Positions 7,807 to 16,417 of a stretch of 30,181 bases of DNA are shown piece after piece. Source of the stretch: CAZODA01 sp964578485 (GTDB lineage Bacteria > Bacteroidota > Bacteroidia > Bacteroidales > Marinilabiliaceae); contig CAZODA010000040.1 in the NCBI GenBank assembly GCA_964578485.1, forward strand, positions 1 to 30,181. The letters are read 5' to 3'. A model generated the notes under the pieces. The model worked only from the letters and a program-made list of their open reading frames with translations. It had not been told where the DNA came from and searched no databases. Both the position numbers and the translations under genes were made by a program. Within the stretch, counting starts at the first letter, position 1. Each line of letters starts with the position of its first letter.

Positions 7807-9744
7807 TTATTCTATAAATGGTTCAATACAAGCTGCAAAACCTCCTCGCCGCAGAATTTTTACATCAACTTCACTTTTACTATCAATAACTTTATATAAA
7901 ACCGTGAACTCCTTGTCATGCTTTCCATCTGATATTAGCGTAAGTTTATACTTTTGATTCTCCTGTAAAAAGTCAAAATTAATATTTTGTGTCTTTTCAA
8001 CTTGTTCAGAGTTAAGACCTCCAAGATACCATAGCCCACCTTTCCTGCGTGCTATCAAAACATTTCGTTCAGGATAACCATCAAGTAATTTTGTGTCATC
8101 CCATACTACCGGCACATTTTTTAAAAAAGACCGAACCGCGCCGGGTAAATTATAATATCCTTCAGGTCGATCAGCCATATGCTGAAGTGCTGATTCAAAG
8201 ACCACACTTAAAGCCAACTCATGTCCGTATGAGGTAATATGTGGATACTGTGAATTTGTAAAAGTAGTAGGGGTATAATCCATTGAACCTATTACATTTC
8301 GAGTAAATACCATCACGGTATTATGTTTAGGTGCACTATAGGCAAACTCAGGCCCGTTATTATACCATTCAGCGCCTCTGACAGCTTCCATGGTCATTAA
8401 ATTAGGATAAGTACGGGCCCAGCCTCTTGGAACTAAGGAGCCATGAAAATTAACCATCATTTCAAATTTAGCCGCATCTTCCAGAATATCAAGATAATAA
8501 TTTATCATATATTGTTTTTCGCTTAGGAAGAAGTCAACTTTAACTCCTACAAAACCAAGGCTTTTTAACCAAGCAAATTCTTTCATTCGGTTTTCGTGTG
8601 TTTTCATACGATCAACCGGCGTTGCTGTAATCCATTTAAACATTCCTGAATTATACCAAATAAAAGGCTTAACACCTTTTGAAAGGGCATATTTTGCAGC
8701 ATCTTCAACATTTCCGCCATTACTCATTGCATCCCATTCCCAATCAAATAAGGTATAAGGCCATTGCATAGCAAGTGCTAAATCAGTAAACTCTTTTACT
8801 ATCTGATAATCACGAGTTCCATGATTGTTAGACCAATAGTTCCAAGATACTTTTCCGGGTTTTATCCAATCGGTATTGTTTATTACCGACGGTTTTGATA
8901 CGTCCTCAACCAATGTTGACTCCACAATTTTGGCTAAATCACCCATAATAACAACCCTCCATGGCGATTGCCAAGGTAATGTTATAGATGGTTTTGCTTC
9001 ACCCTCACCTTCGTGTGGCAATGGTAATTCCACCTTGTATGCTGATTCCTTTATTGAATTACTTAACTTTGTGGCAGCATATCCTCTGTCAACATCAGCT
9101 TCATGAATTAAATACCATAGTTCTTCTTCAGTCGATTTAAATAAGGCCGGATAGCACCAATCCCCCTGTTTGCTTCCATCTTGCATTTTATCATAAACAC
9201 TCTCATTAGACAAATCGAATTTCTGTAACCATCTTAAAGAATTCCCAGGGATCTCATAAGCTGTAAACTCATCCTCAACAACATAAACTTCACCTTTACC
9301 TGGAAACTCATATCTAAACACCAGACCATCATTATAAGCCCTGACAACAACATTCATTTTTAATTTATTTTGATTCTCAAAAAAGAAAATTTGCTCACGG
9401 CCTGAATTTTGACGTTGACTTCGCTTCCCATGGATTGCAATATATTGCTCGTTTATCAGTTTCGACTTCCCTGCTTTCAAAAGTTTTAATCCTTTAGAAA
9501 AATCTTGATCACTTCGAACAAGGCCAATACTTATTTTTGGCATAAGAATCTTCTTCTGATCTGCACTCATATAATCAAGCTGTAAATACCACCTAAGACC
9601 TTCTTCAAGCTCCTCACTTAAAAGATTAACCCCAACCCTATTGTCCGGCGAACGTAATTCTATATTACCGGCAAATGAAGATAGACTTATTAAAAGCATT
9701 AATGTAAAAACCAAAGTTTTTCTATAAAACTTATTTTTAAGCAT
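7807..9744 (-). CDS. GH97 retaining alpha-galactosidase-type glycosidase
   Basis: A 645-residue GH97 enzyme with a signal peptide ending SSFA/G, so probably periplasmic. Order: N-terminal beta-supersandwich (about 26-290), catalytic barrel (about 295-560; landmarks WNYWSNNHG, LFDWEWDA, GVKPFIWYN), C-terminal beta-sandwich. VGVKVDFF supplies Asp404 at the nucleophile position of retaining GH97 enzymes, and MEAVRGAEW supplies Glu453 as candidate acid/base. Inverting SusB-type alpha-glucosidases lack this Asp nucleophile, so starch activity is unlikely. Retaining members act on alpha-galactosides (one reported group on beta-L-arabinopyranosides), fitting galactose caps on complex xylan side chains. 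It starts 5 nt after the GH31 stop. Family call is firm; sugar specificity is inferred. Confidence 0.9.
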   Translation of the reverse strand: MLKNKFYRKTLVFTLMLLISLSSFAGNIELRSPDNRVGVNLLSEELEEGLRWYLQLDYMSADQKKILMPKISIGLVRSDQDFSKGLKLLKAGKSKLINEQYIAIHGKRSQRQNSGREQIFFFENQNKLKMNVVVRAYNDGLVFRYEFPGKGEVYVVEDEFTAYEIPGNSLRWLQKFDLSNESVYDKMQDGSKQGDWCYPALFKSTEEELWYLIHEADVDRGYAATKLSNSIKESAYKVELPLPHEGEGEAKPSITLPWQSPWRVVIMGDLAKIVESTLVEDVSKPSVINNTDWIKPGKVSWNYWSNNHGTRDYQIVKEFTDLALAMQWPYTLFDWEWDAMSNGGNVEDAAKYALSKGVKPFIWYNSGMFKWITATPVDRMKTHENRMKEFAWLKSLGFVGVKVDFFLSEKQYMINYYLDILEDAAKFEMMVNFHGSLVPRGWARTYPNLMTMEAVRGAEWYNNGPEFAYSAPKHNTVMVFTRNVIGSMDYTPTTFTNSQYPHITSYGHELALSVVFESALQHMADRPEGYYNLPGAVRSFLKNVPVVWDDTKLLDGYPERNVLIARRKGGLWYLGGLNSEQVEKTQNINFDFLQENQKYKLTLISDGKHDKEFTVLYKVIDSKSEVDVKILRRGGFAACIEPFIE

Positions 9745-9749
9745 TTTTT

Positions 9750-12374
9750 TTAATTTAATGTAACACTAAGTTCTTTACCGGTATAGGTGATCTCCTTATC
9801 AACAACAGGCGATTTCTCAATGCCTCCACCTTTTACCTCCGACACCAAAACAAGTTTAAATATATGTTTGTCGAGTCTTCCCGGAAAATCTCCTTCTGCT
9901 TCAGCAATAGTAAATATCCGCGACGCATTATCCCATGAAAATTTAATAGTTGAATAGCTACCTTCCTCATAGGCATATCCATCACCTTCATCTTCATATA
10001 AAATAAAGCTGCCATCGGCACCTTCATATATTCGAAGTTCCAGCACATTGGAAGGCTTCTCACCTGAATGTTGAATAAAATCACCCATGGCTAAAATTGA
10101 TCCTGCTTTAACGAATAAAGGCAAACGATCTAAAGTCACATCGGCAAGCAATTTTTGTTTGCCATCATAAACTTCTCCGGTCCAGAAATCAAACCATCCT
10201 GGAGCATCCGGCAGGTAAACTTCCATTTTATCAATTCCGGCTTCGATAACAGGAGCCACTAATATTGATTTACCAAACATATATTGATAAGGCTTTATAA
10301 TGGCATCTGGATCTTCTCGAAAATCCATCACTAAAGGTCGCATTATAGTTGATCCCTCATCGGTTACCTGCCATGCTTCAGAATAAATATAAGGAAGCAA
10401 ACGATATCTGAGTTGCAACATCTTACGCATATTGCTCTCCACTTCTTCACCATATCTCCAAGGCTCTGTTTCGCTCATATACCCATGAACTCTAAAAATT
10501 GGATTAAAAGTCCCCCATTGAAACCAGCGTGTAAGTATCTCATGATATTTCTTATCGGAATATTGTGAAACACCCGGTCTAAAAAAGCCACCAATATCAG
10601 TTGTCCAGTATGGCAATCCTGAAATGGTAAAATTTAAACCTGCCACAATCTGTCTTTTATATTCATCCCATGAGCTTCCCACATCACCCGACCAGTTGAT
10701 TACGCCATAGCGTTGCTGTCCTGAAAAGGCGGAGCGCGTTAAAATACACACTCTTTTTTCGTCAGTAACATTACGTTGCCCCTCATAAACTGATTGACTA
10801 ACCATTAATGGATAAATCAGTCTATAAAAATATCCTGACCCAAGGAAGGTAGTTGTACCTACAAGTGCGTCATTCTCAGGCTCAACAGCATCCATCCACC
10901 ATGAATCGACTCCATGATCAAACATATTTTCCTTTAAGGTATTCCAATAATCAATTCTGGTATCAGGATTAAAATAATCCAACCATTTAGTATCAGGAAT
11001 AAATCTATTGTTAGCGACATACTTTTGCCCTAATACTGAGTTCTTATCAGGATTTGACCATATTGAAACGCATAAGTGGGCATTTAAATCATGAATTTCT
11101 TTAATAAATTTTGGAGGATTAGGATAATTATTTTCATCAAATTCGGGAACTCCCCAGCCTTTATCCCCCCAATACTGCCAATCTTGTACTATAACATCTA
11201 AAGGTAACTTTCTCCTTCGAAACTCTTTTACGGTTTCAAGCAAGTGATTTGCAGAAGTATAACGTTCACGACATTGCCAAAAGCCATAAGCCCATTTTGG
11301 AAACAAAGGAGCATTTCCTGTTAAATGGCGATAATCAGCAATAACGCTATCTGCTTCAGGACCATAAAAAACTATATAATCCATTATTTTAGCATTTGGA
11401 GAACGAAAGGTGAAATCATTTCCACAGAGTTTCCATGATAATGTGGGTTCATTATCAGCTTTGCATATTAGTTGCACTTCATGGTCACCTTTTTCTAAGA
11501 AAACTGAAGTTCCTGCTGTAGGTGGCAGCCACATATTTCTCTGATCTATTATTGCTTCACCATCTAAAACTACATAATGCAGGTTCCCCATATCCCCGAG
11601 ATCTAAAAAGATAGAATATTCACCATCTTCTTTAACATTAAATTGACCTGCATAAAAATTTTGATTTTGTGACACTCTTCTTGTTCCTTCTGTAGTAGTA
11701 ACATTAGCAAAGCTGTCACTATTATCCTTTGAGATCTGTTGTTTTTTAAGAGGGATAAAATTATCTGTCGGGTTAAAATCGGTAAGACCATACTGATGCC
11801 ATAGCAATCCATATCCTTTATTGGAATATATAAAAGGAATAGCGATCTGGCTGTTTACTTGTGTTAATCTTCGACTAATTCCTTTCAAATTATAATTCCC
11901 ATCCTGAAATTGTCCAAGACCAAAAATCATTTCATCATCAGGCGAATTAAAGCTCTGTTCAAGAAAATAACATTTTTCTCCCATAACTGAGTCAGCTTTA
12001 AACACTCTGGAGTTAAGTTTTTCACTTAAAAAAACATTTCCATTGGAGTCGCAAAAAGTTAAGCTGTAAGTGTTTATGTCAAAATCCACATAAATTTCAC
12101 TTAAGCTGATTCTAATACTCTCTTTTAATTTTACAACTTTAAAATCAGGGATATCATATTCGGTGGTAACAACAAATTCGGGTAGCTCATAATCTTCAGA
12201 AGTATAAAACTTTAGTCTGACAGTTTTTCCCGATAAGGGATAAATCCCTAATATTCCATCCGGAAGCACAATATTAACACCGTCATTTAGCTGCTTAAAT
12301 TCAACTTTTGATTGACAGGAGAAAGTGATAAAAACAAAAGAGAAACATAAAAAAAATCGAACTATTTTTTTCAT
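9750..12374 (-). CDS. GH31 alpha-xylosidase-type lipoprotein with inserted PA14 domain
   Basis: An 874-residue GH31 enzyme anchored as a lipoprotein (FITFSC, Cys20). Order: N-terminal beta-sandwich (about 25-215) interrupted by a PA14-like module (about 220-325), barrel from about 350, then C-terminal beta-sandwiches. Nucleophile Asp495 lies in SWWMDAVEPE and acid/base Asp564 in NWSGDVG. The PA14 insert, the FWQCRERYTS motif and the VEPE ending are the pattern of Bacteroidetes alpha-xylosidases such as those of xyloglucan and decorated-xylan loci, not starch glucosidases. It probably removes alpha-xylose caps from side chains. It starts 7 nt after the GH43-CBM6 stop and is followed by GH97 after 5 nt, so the three are very likely co-translated. 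Alpha-glucosidase activity cannot be fully excluded. Confidence 0.9.
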   Translation of the reverse strand: MKKIVRFFLCFSFVFITFSCQSKVEFKQLNDGVNIVLPDGILGIYPLSGKTVRLKFYTSEDYELPEFVVTTEYDIPDFKVVKLKESIRISLSEIYVDFDINTYSLTFCDSNGNVFLSEKLNSRVFKADSVMGEKCYFLEQSFNSPDDEMIFGLGQFQDGNYNLKGISRRLTQVNSQIAIPFIYSNKGYGLLWHQYGLTDFNPTDNFIPLKKQQISKDNSDSFANVTTTEGTRRVSQNQNFYAGQFNVKEDGEYSIFLDLGDMGNLHYVVLDGEAIIDQRNMWLPPTAGTSVFLEKGDHEVQLICKADNEPTLSWKLCGNDFTFRSPNAKIMDYIVFYGPEADSVIADYRHLTGNAPLFPKWAYGFWQCRERYTSANHLLETVKEFRRRKLPLDVIVQDWQYWGDKGWGVPEFDENNYPNPPKFIKEIHDLNAHLCVSIWSNPDKNSVLGQKYVANNRFIPDTKWLDYFNPDTRIDYWNTLKENMFDHGVDSWWMDAVEPENDALVGTTTFLGSGYFYRLIYPLMVSQSVYEGQRNVTDEKRVCILTRSAFSGQQRYGVINWSGDVGSSWDEYKRQIVAGLNFTISGLPYWTTDIGGFFRPGVSQYSDKKYHEILTRWFQWGTFNPIFRVHGYMSETEPWRYGEEVESNMRKMLQLRYRLLPYIYSEAWQVTDEGSTIMRPLVMDFREDPDAIIKPYQYMFGKSILVAPVIEAGIDKMEVYLPDAPGWFDFWTGEVYDGKQKLLADVTLDRLPLFVKAGSILAMGDFIQHSGEKPSNVLELRIYEGADGSFILYEDEGDGYAYEEGSYSTIKFSWDNASRIFTIAEAEGDFPGRLDKHIFKLVLVSEVKGGGIEKSPVVDKEITYTGKELSVTLN

Positions 12375-12381
12375 ATTCTAT

Positions 12382-13749
12382 TTATTTAAAAAGCCACCAG
12401 TCAAAGTTAAACAGCTGATCATCGTCACCTTTAAATACAAGATAGAGATCATGTATGCCTTCGGTTTTTTTAATTCGTGTAGATTTAACTTTCCAATTAA
12501 GCCATCCTCCTGTATTTTTAATTTTACAAGTTCCTATAAGAGGTCCATTCAAGTTATCCAGGCGCAATTCAATTTTTCCACCTTTTGATAAAGTAGCAGC
12601 AGAAGCATGAAATTTTTTGGCTCCTTCAGCAAAATCAACATCTCTGACTTTTATATAATCACCATCATTAATATTTGTAACATAAACTCCGCTTTCGTTG
12701 TCATAAAGAGTTTTCAAGCCTTCCGACCATGCGATTGTTTCAGCTTCAACTCTTTCAAAAGGATAAAGACTTGCCACGCTTTCTATCACACCTTCTTTAG
12801 TAGGAATTATCAAAGGGATAGAGCCATCTTTATTATAGTTGAATTGTTCGAGACTTACCGAACGTTTAAATCCTTCTCCCGATAATGCCTGAGTATGATA
12901 AAAGAAATATGAATTGCCTTTAAAGTCTATTATTGCAGGATGATTTGTAAAAGCCAAATGAGCTGCTCTTTCCATAATAATACCACGATAAGACCATGGT
13001 CCTTCAATTGATGGAGCTGTTGAATAGGCAATATATTCGGGGATGCCTGCTGCAGCAAAAATCAAATAATAAATATCATTTCGTTTATATACCCAAGGTC
13101 CTTCGGTATAATTAGTACGTTCTCTACCTCCTTGTCCTTCATGTTTACCAAAAGCTTCAGTTGTCATTTCCATCTTCATAATTCCACGATTTCCTATACT
13201 CTTGTCATAGGAAATCATATCCTTATTTAATTTTGCGTAAAATATTTCAGGGTTTCCCCAAAACAAATAAGCCTGTTCATCATCATCAATAAACACCGTA
13301 GGATCAATATCATTCCATATATTATCGCTATCTATCAATCTTTTATCAAGGGGGTCATAAAATGGTCCTGTTGGAGAATCTGCAACCAAGACAGAAATTC
13401 CATCCCCATGTATAGGAGTATATAAATAGAATTTCCCCTTATATTCTATACATTGAGGTGCCCAAGCCCCATTTTTTCTTTCACTCCACTTATAATTTTC
13501 AAGTGACGCCACAACTCCATGGTCGGTCCAATTAACCATATCTTCGGATGAATAACATCTCCAATTATACATAGTGAAGAAATTGTCAATAGTTTCATCT
13601 CCATCATGTGTAGTATAAACATATACTCTGTTATTATAAACCATTGGTGCTGGGTCTGCTGTAAAGTAAGTCTGCACAATTGGGTTTTGTGCATTAACAA
13701 ATTGCACACACAAAACAGCTATTATTAAAAAAACATTTTTAAGTCCCAT
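12382..13749 (-). CDS. GH43 arabinofuranosidase/xylosidase with C-terminal CBM6
   Basis: A 455-residue enzyme with a signal peptide ending FVNA/Q. The five-bladed propeller (about 22-315) shows the full GH43 triad: base Asp32 in TADPAPMVY, pKa-setting Asp149 in WNDIDPTVF, and acid Glu216 in YTEGPWVY. Residues about 325-455 form a CBM6-like beta-sandwich (FERVEAETIAW opening, GDYIKVRDVDF, ending FNFDWWLF), a module that usually binds xylan chain ends. The pairing is common in Bacteroidetes arabinoxylan loci for alpha-L-arabinofuranosidase or beta-xylosidase. It lies 96 nt downstream of GH95 and 7 nt upstream of GH31. Domain calls are firm; arabinosidase versus xylosidase cannot be decided by eye. 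Confidence 0.9.
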   Translation of the reverse strand: MGLKNVFLIIAVLCVQFVNAQNPIVQTYFTADPAPMVYNNRVYVYTTHDGDETIDNFFTMYNWRCYSSEDMVNWTDHGVVASLENYKWSERKNGAWAPQCIEYKGKFYLYTPIHGDGISVLVADSPTGPFYDPLDKRLIDSDNIWNDIDPTVFIDDDEQAYLFWGNPEIFYAKLNKDMISYDKSIGNRGIMKMEMTTEAFGKHEGQGGRERTNYTEGPWVYKRNDIYYLIFAAAGIPEYIAYSTAPSIEGPWSYRGIIMERAAHLAFTNHPAIIDFKGNSYFFYHTQALSGEGFKRSVSLEQFNYNKDGSIPLIIPTKEGVIESVASLYPFERVEAETIAWSEGLKTLYDNESGVYVTNINDGDYIKVRDVDFAEGAKKFHASAATLSKGGKIELRLDNLNGPLIGTCKIKNTGGWLNWKVKSTRIKKTEGIHDLYLVFKGDDDQLFNFDWWLFK

Positions 13750-13845
13750 ATTTTGTATTTTAATTGATTTTTAAAATCAGATAATTTCATATTGTTCTAT
13801 TCATAAAACATCTGTCTTTCCATTCTTTCATTGGGAAAAATCAAA

Positions 13846-16323
13846 TTATTTGGCAAGGAAAGTATATTCTTCTCCTTTTTCAGTTTGAATATCATAAAGC
13901 TTTGTTTGCGGCAATTCAAACTTATTAAGCTTAGCATCTTCAGATATCAAAGCTTGTTTTACTTCAGGTAGCTGAAAAAAGCTATTACTATTTTTATTAT
14001 CAGCCTTGTTTAAAACTCCTTTATTAGATATTTTAATTTCATCAGCTACCCTTAACCTTAGATTTCCTCCAAGGGTTGATTTTATAACCAATTTTGTGAT
14101 TTTATAATTACTCCATTCCAACTCTGAGATTTCAAAACCACCTCGTGCCCTTAGCCCGCTAACACGACCTGTTGGCCATGCATCCGGTAATGCAGGCAAC
14201 AAAAATATTGCATCATCATGACTTTGCATAAGCATTTCAGAAACTCCGGAAGTAAAGCCAAAATTCCCGTCAATTTGAAACGGCGGATGTGCATCAAACA
14301 TATTTGGATATGTTCCTCCTGATTCTGCTACAAATCTCCCCCTCACATTTTGTTGACCAACCAGTTTTATTTGCTCACGTATCAGGTCAAAAGCATGATT
14401 ACCATCTAAAAGCCGTGCCCAAAGATTTATTTTCCAATTTATCGACCATCCTGTTGATGGGTCACCTCTATGTAACAATGAAGTTCGAGATGCATCGGCA
14501 AGTTCGGGAGTATAGAAAGGTGAAATTTGATTAGAAGGAAATAGTCCGTAAAGATGTGAAACATGTCTATGTTTATCATTTGGATTATCCCAATCGTGCA
14601 TCCACTCTTGTAATTGACCATGTTTACCAATTTGCATGGGAGGAAGCAGATTCAATACCCTTTCCATTTCAGGAATTAATTCTTCATTAATATTTAATAT
14701 TTTTGCTGCCCTAATAGTCTTAGTAAAAAGATCAAACACCAATTGATTATCCATAGTAGCTCCTGCAACAATAGAAGACTCATGATGAATTGAAGGAGAA
14801 TTTTCCGGTGAATTGGATGGGACCACTACCATCCAACCTTTTTCAGGTTCTTCAACCATGTAATCGAGACAAAACTCAACTGCGCCTTTTAATATATCAT
14901 AAACAGAGCGAAGATATTCGACATCCCCATCATACTCATATTTATCAAATAAATGCTGACTTAACCAAACTCCACCCATAGGCCACATTCCCCAATATGA
15001 TCCATCAACGGGTCCTGTAATGCGCCAAATATCAGTATTATGATGAACCACCCATCCTCTTGCCCCATACATAACTTCAGCTGTTTTAGAGCCTGTTTCT
15101 GCCAATTCTTTAATCATGCTTAACAATGGCTCATGAAGTTCAGATAAATTCGTTACTTCAGCAGGCCAGTAATTCATTTCTGCATTAATATTTAAAGTAT
15201 ATTTACTATCCCAAGATGGGAATAACTGATGATTCCATATTCCCTGCAGATTAGCGGCCTGAGTACCCGGTTGTGAGGAACTAATTAGTAGGTAGCGGCC
15301 AAACTGAAAATACAAAGCTGCCAGCGACGGATCATTCCCTCTGCTAAATTGTTCTATTCTAACATTTGTAGGATTAAAGACAGAGTCGCTAACACCAAGT
15401 TGTAATGAGACACGGTTAAAATAACTTTGATAAAACGCAGTATGCTTTTTTAATGATTCACTATAATTAAGGTTTGAATTTTTAGATAAAAAAGACTCTG
15501 CACTTTCCGCAGCATTCCCACTAATATCATTATAAGAAATAAAATTTGTTCCTATTGATACTAAAATTATAACGCTATTGGCATTTTCAACAGCTATTTC
15601 TTTATTATGTGCAATTCTTTCACCCTGCTCATTCACTATTAGTGCATGCACTTCATATTCTACTTTACCATCAACACTTTCATGGTTGCTTGTGCGTCCT
15701 CTCATTATCAATAAGCTGTCACCCCTAACCGAAGTATTTGCATTTCCCGGATGTTCCAGGGTTGACACAAAACTTATTGAATTAGGCTTACTTGCTGTTA
15801 ATTTAATAACAATCACATCATCAGTAAAAGATGAAAACATCTCTCGCTTATATTCAATCCCATCTACTTTATAGCTTGTTGTAGCAATAGCAGTTTCTAT
15901 GTCAAGATCGCGATAAAATGAGCTGTAATTTTCATGCCCTTTAAATTTTATGAACAGATCTCCTGCTGTTTGATAAGGCATTCCATGTGATGATTTTGAT
16001 ATAAGCTTTTCATTTGCCAAATCTTGCGCTTCAATATATTTACCCTCAAATATAAGCTGACGGATTAAGGGTACTGCTTCACGTGCATCAGGATTATCAT
16101 TTCTATTGGGACTTCCTGCCCAAATAGTGTTTTCATTAAGTTGAATTCGCTCATTTTCAGGGATTCCAAACACCATTGCTCCAAGGCGTCCATTTCCTAA
16201 GGGCAATGCCTCTTCCCATTTTGTGGCCGGAGCATCATACCAAAGTTTAAGATCTTTGTTTAATTGCTTATCATTACATGACCATAGCAATATCAGAAAA
16301 AATAAATTAATCAGATATCTCAT
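13846..16323 (-). CDS. GH95 lipoprotein, candidate alpha-L-galactosidase (or alpha-L-fucosidase)
   Basis: An 825-residue GH95 enzyme with a lipoprotein signal (LLWSC, Cys16). Order: N-terminal beta-domain (about 25-275), linker, (alpha/alpha)6 barrel (about 320-720), C-terminal beta-domain. Catalytic features: the Asn378/Asn380 pair in TLNINAEMNYWPAE, acid Glu507 in PSNSPENSP, and Asp686 in QIDGNFGF. Two residues before the first catalytic Asn the sequence has Thr376; characterised fucosidases have His there, and I recall Thr in the B. ovatus corn-xylan GH95 that prefers L-galactose. L-galactose caps occur in cereal glucuronoarabinoxylan, so an alpha-L-galactosidase fits both residue and neighbours. 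It is flanked by gaps of 94 and 96 nt. Family is firm; sugar preference is a residue-based inference. Confidence 0.9.
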   Translation of the reverse strand: MRYLINLFFLILLWSCNDKQLNKDLKLWYDAPATKWEEALPLGNGRLGAMVFGIPENERIQLNENTIWAGSPNRNDNPDAREAVPLIRQLIFEGKYIEAQDLANEKLISKSSHGMPYQTAGDLFIKFKGHENYSSFYRDLDIETAIATTSYKVDGIEYKREMFSSFTDDVIVIKLTASKPNSISFVSTLEHPGNANTSVRGDSLLIMRGRTSNHESVDGKVEYEVHALIVNEQGERIAHNKEIAVENANSVIILVSIGTNFISYNDISGNAAESAESFLSKNSNLNYSESLKKHTAFYQSYFNRVSLQLGVSDSVFNPTNVRIEQFSRGNDPSLAALYFQFGRYLLISSSQPGTQAANLQGIWNHQLFPSWDSKYTLNINAEMNYWPAEVTNLSELHEPLLSMIKELAETGSKTAEVMYGARGWVVHHNTDIWRITGPVDGSYWGMWPMGGVWLSQHLFDKYEYDGDVEYLRSVYDILKGAVEFCLDYMVEEPEKGWMVVVPSNSPENSPSIHHESSIVAGATMDNQLVFDLFTKTIRAAKILNINEELIPEMERVLNLLPPMQIGKHGQLQEWMHDWDNPNDKHRHVSHLYGLFPSNQISPFYTPELADASRTSLLHRGDPSTGWSINWKINLWARLLDGNHAFDLIREQIKLVGQQNVRGRFVAESGGTYPNMFDAHPPFQIDGNFGFTSGVSEMLMQSHDDAIFLLPALPDAWPTGRVSGLRARGGFEISELEWSNYKITKLVIKSTLGGNLRLRVADEIKISNKGVLNKADNKNSNSFFQLPEVKQALISEDAKLNKFELPQTKLYDIQTEKGEEYTFLAK

Positions 16324-16382
16324 TTAAAGATTATTAAAAAATTATTAATAATTGCAGGCACAAGACCTAATATCAGCAAATC

Positions 16383-16415
16383 ATATAAAACGAAATTATA
16401 AATTTCATTTCATAT
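16383..16415 (-). other. Intercistronic stem-loop just after the GH98 stop
   Basis: In minus-strand RNA, 16402-16415 can pair with 16383-16396 over 14 positions, two of them G-U, around a 5-nt loop. Because of the G-U pairs the stem is better on the minus transcript than on the opposite strand. It starts 2 nt past the GH98 stop and has no U-run, so it may be an mRNA-stabilising or processing hairpin rather than a terminator. The sequence is AT-rich and chance pairing is possible. Confidence 0.35.
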
Positions 16416-16417
16416 AA

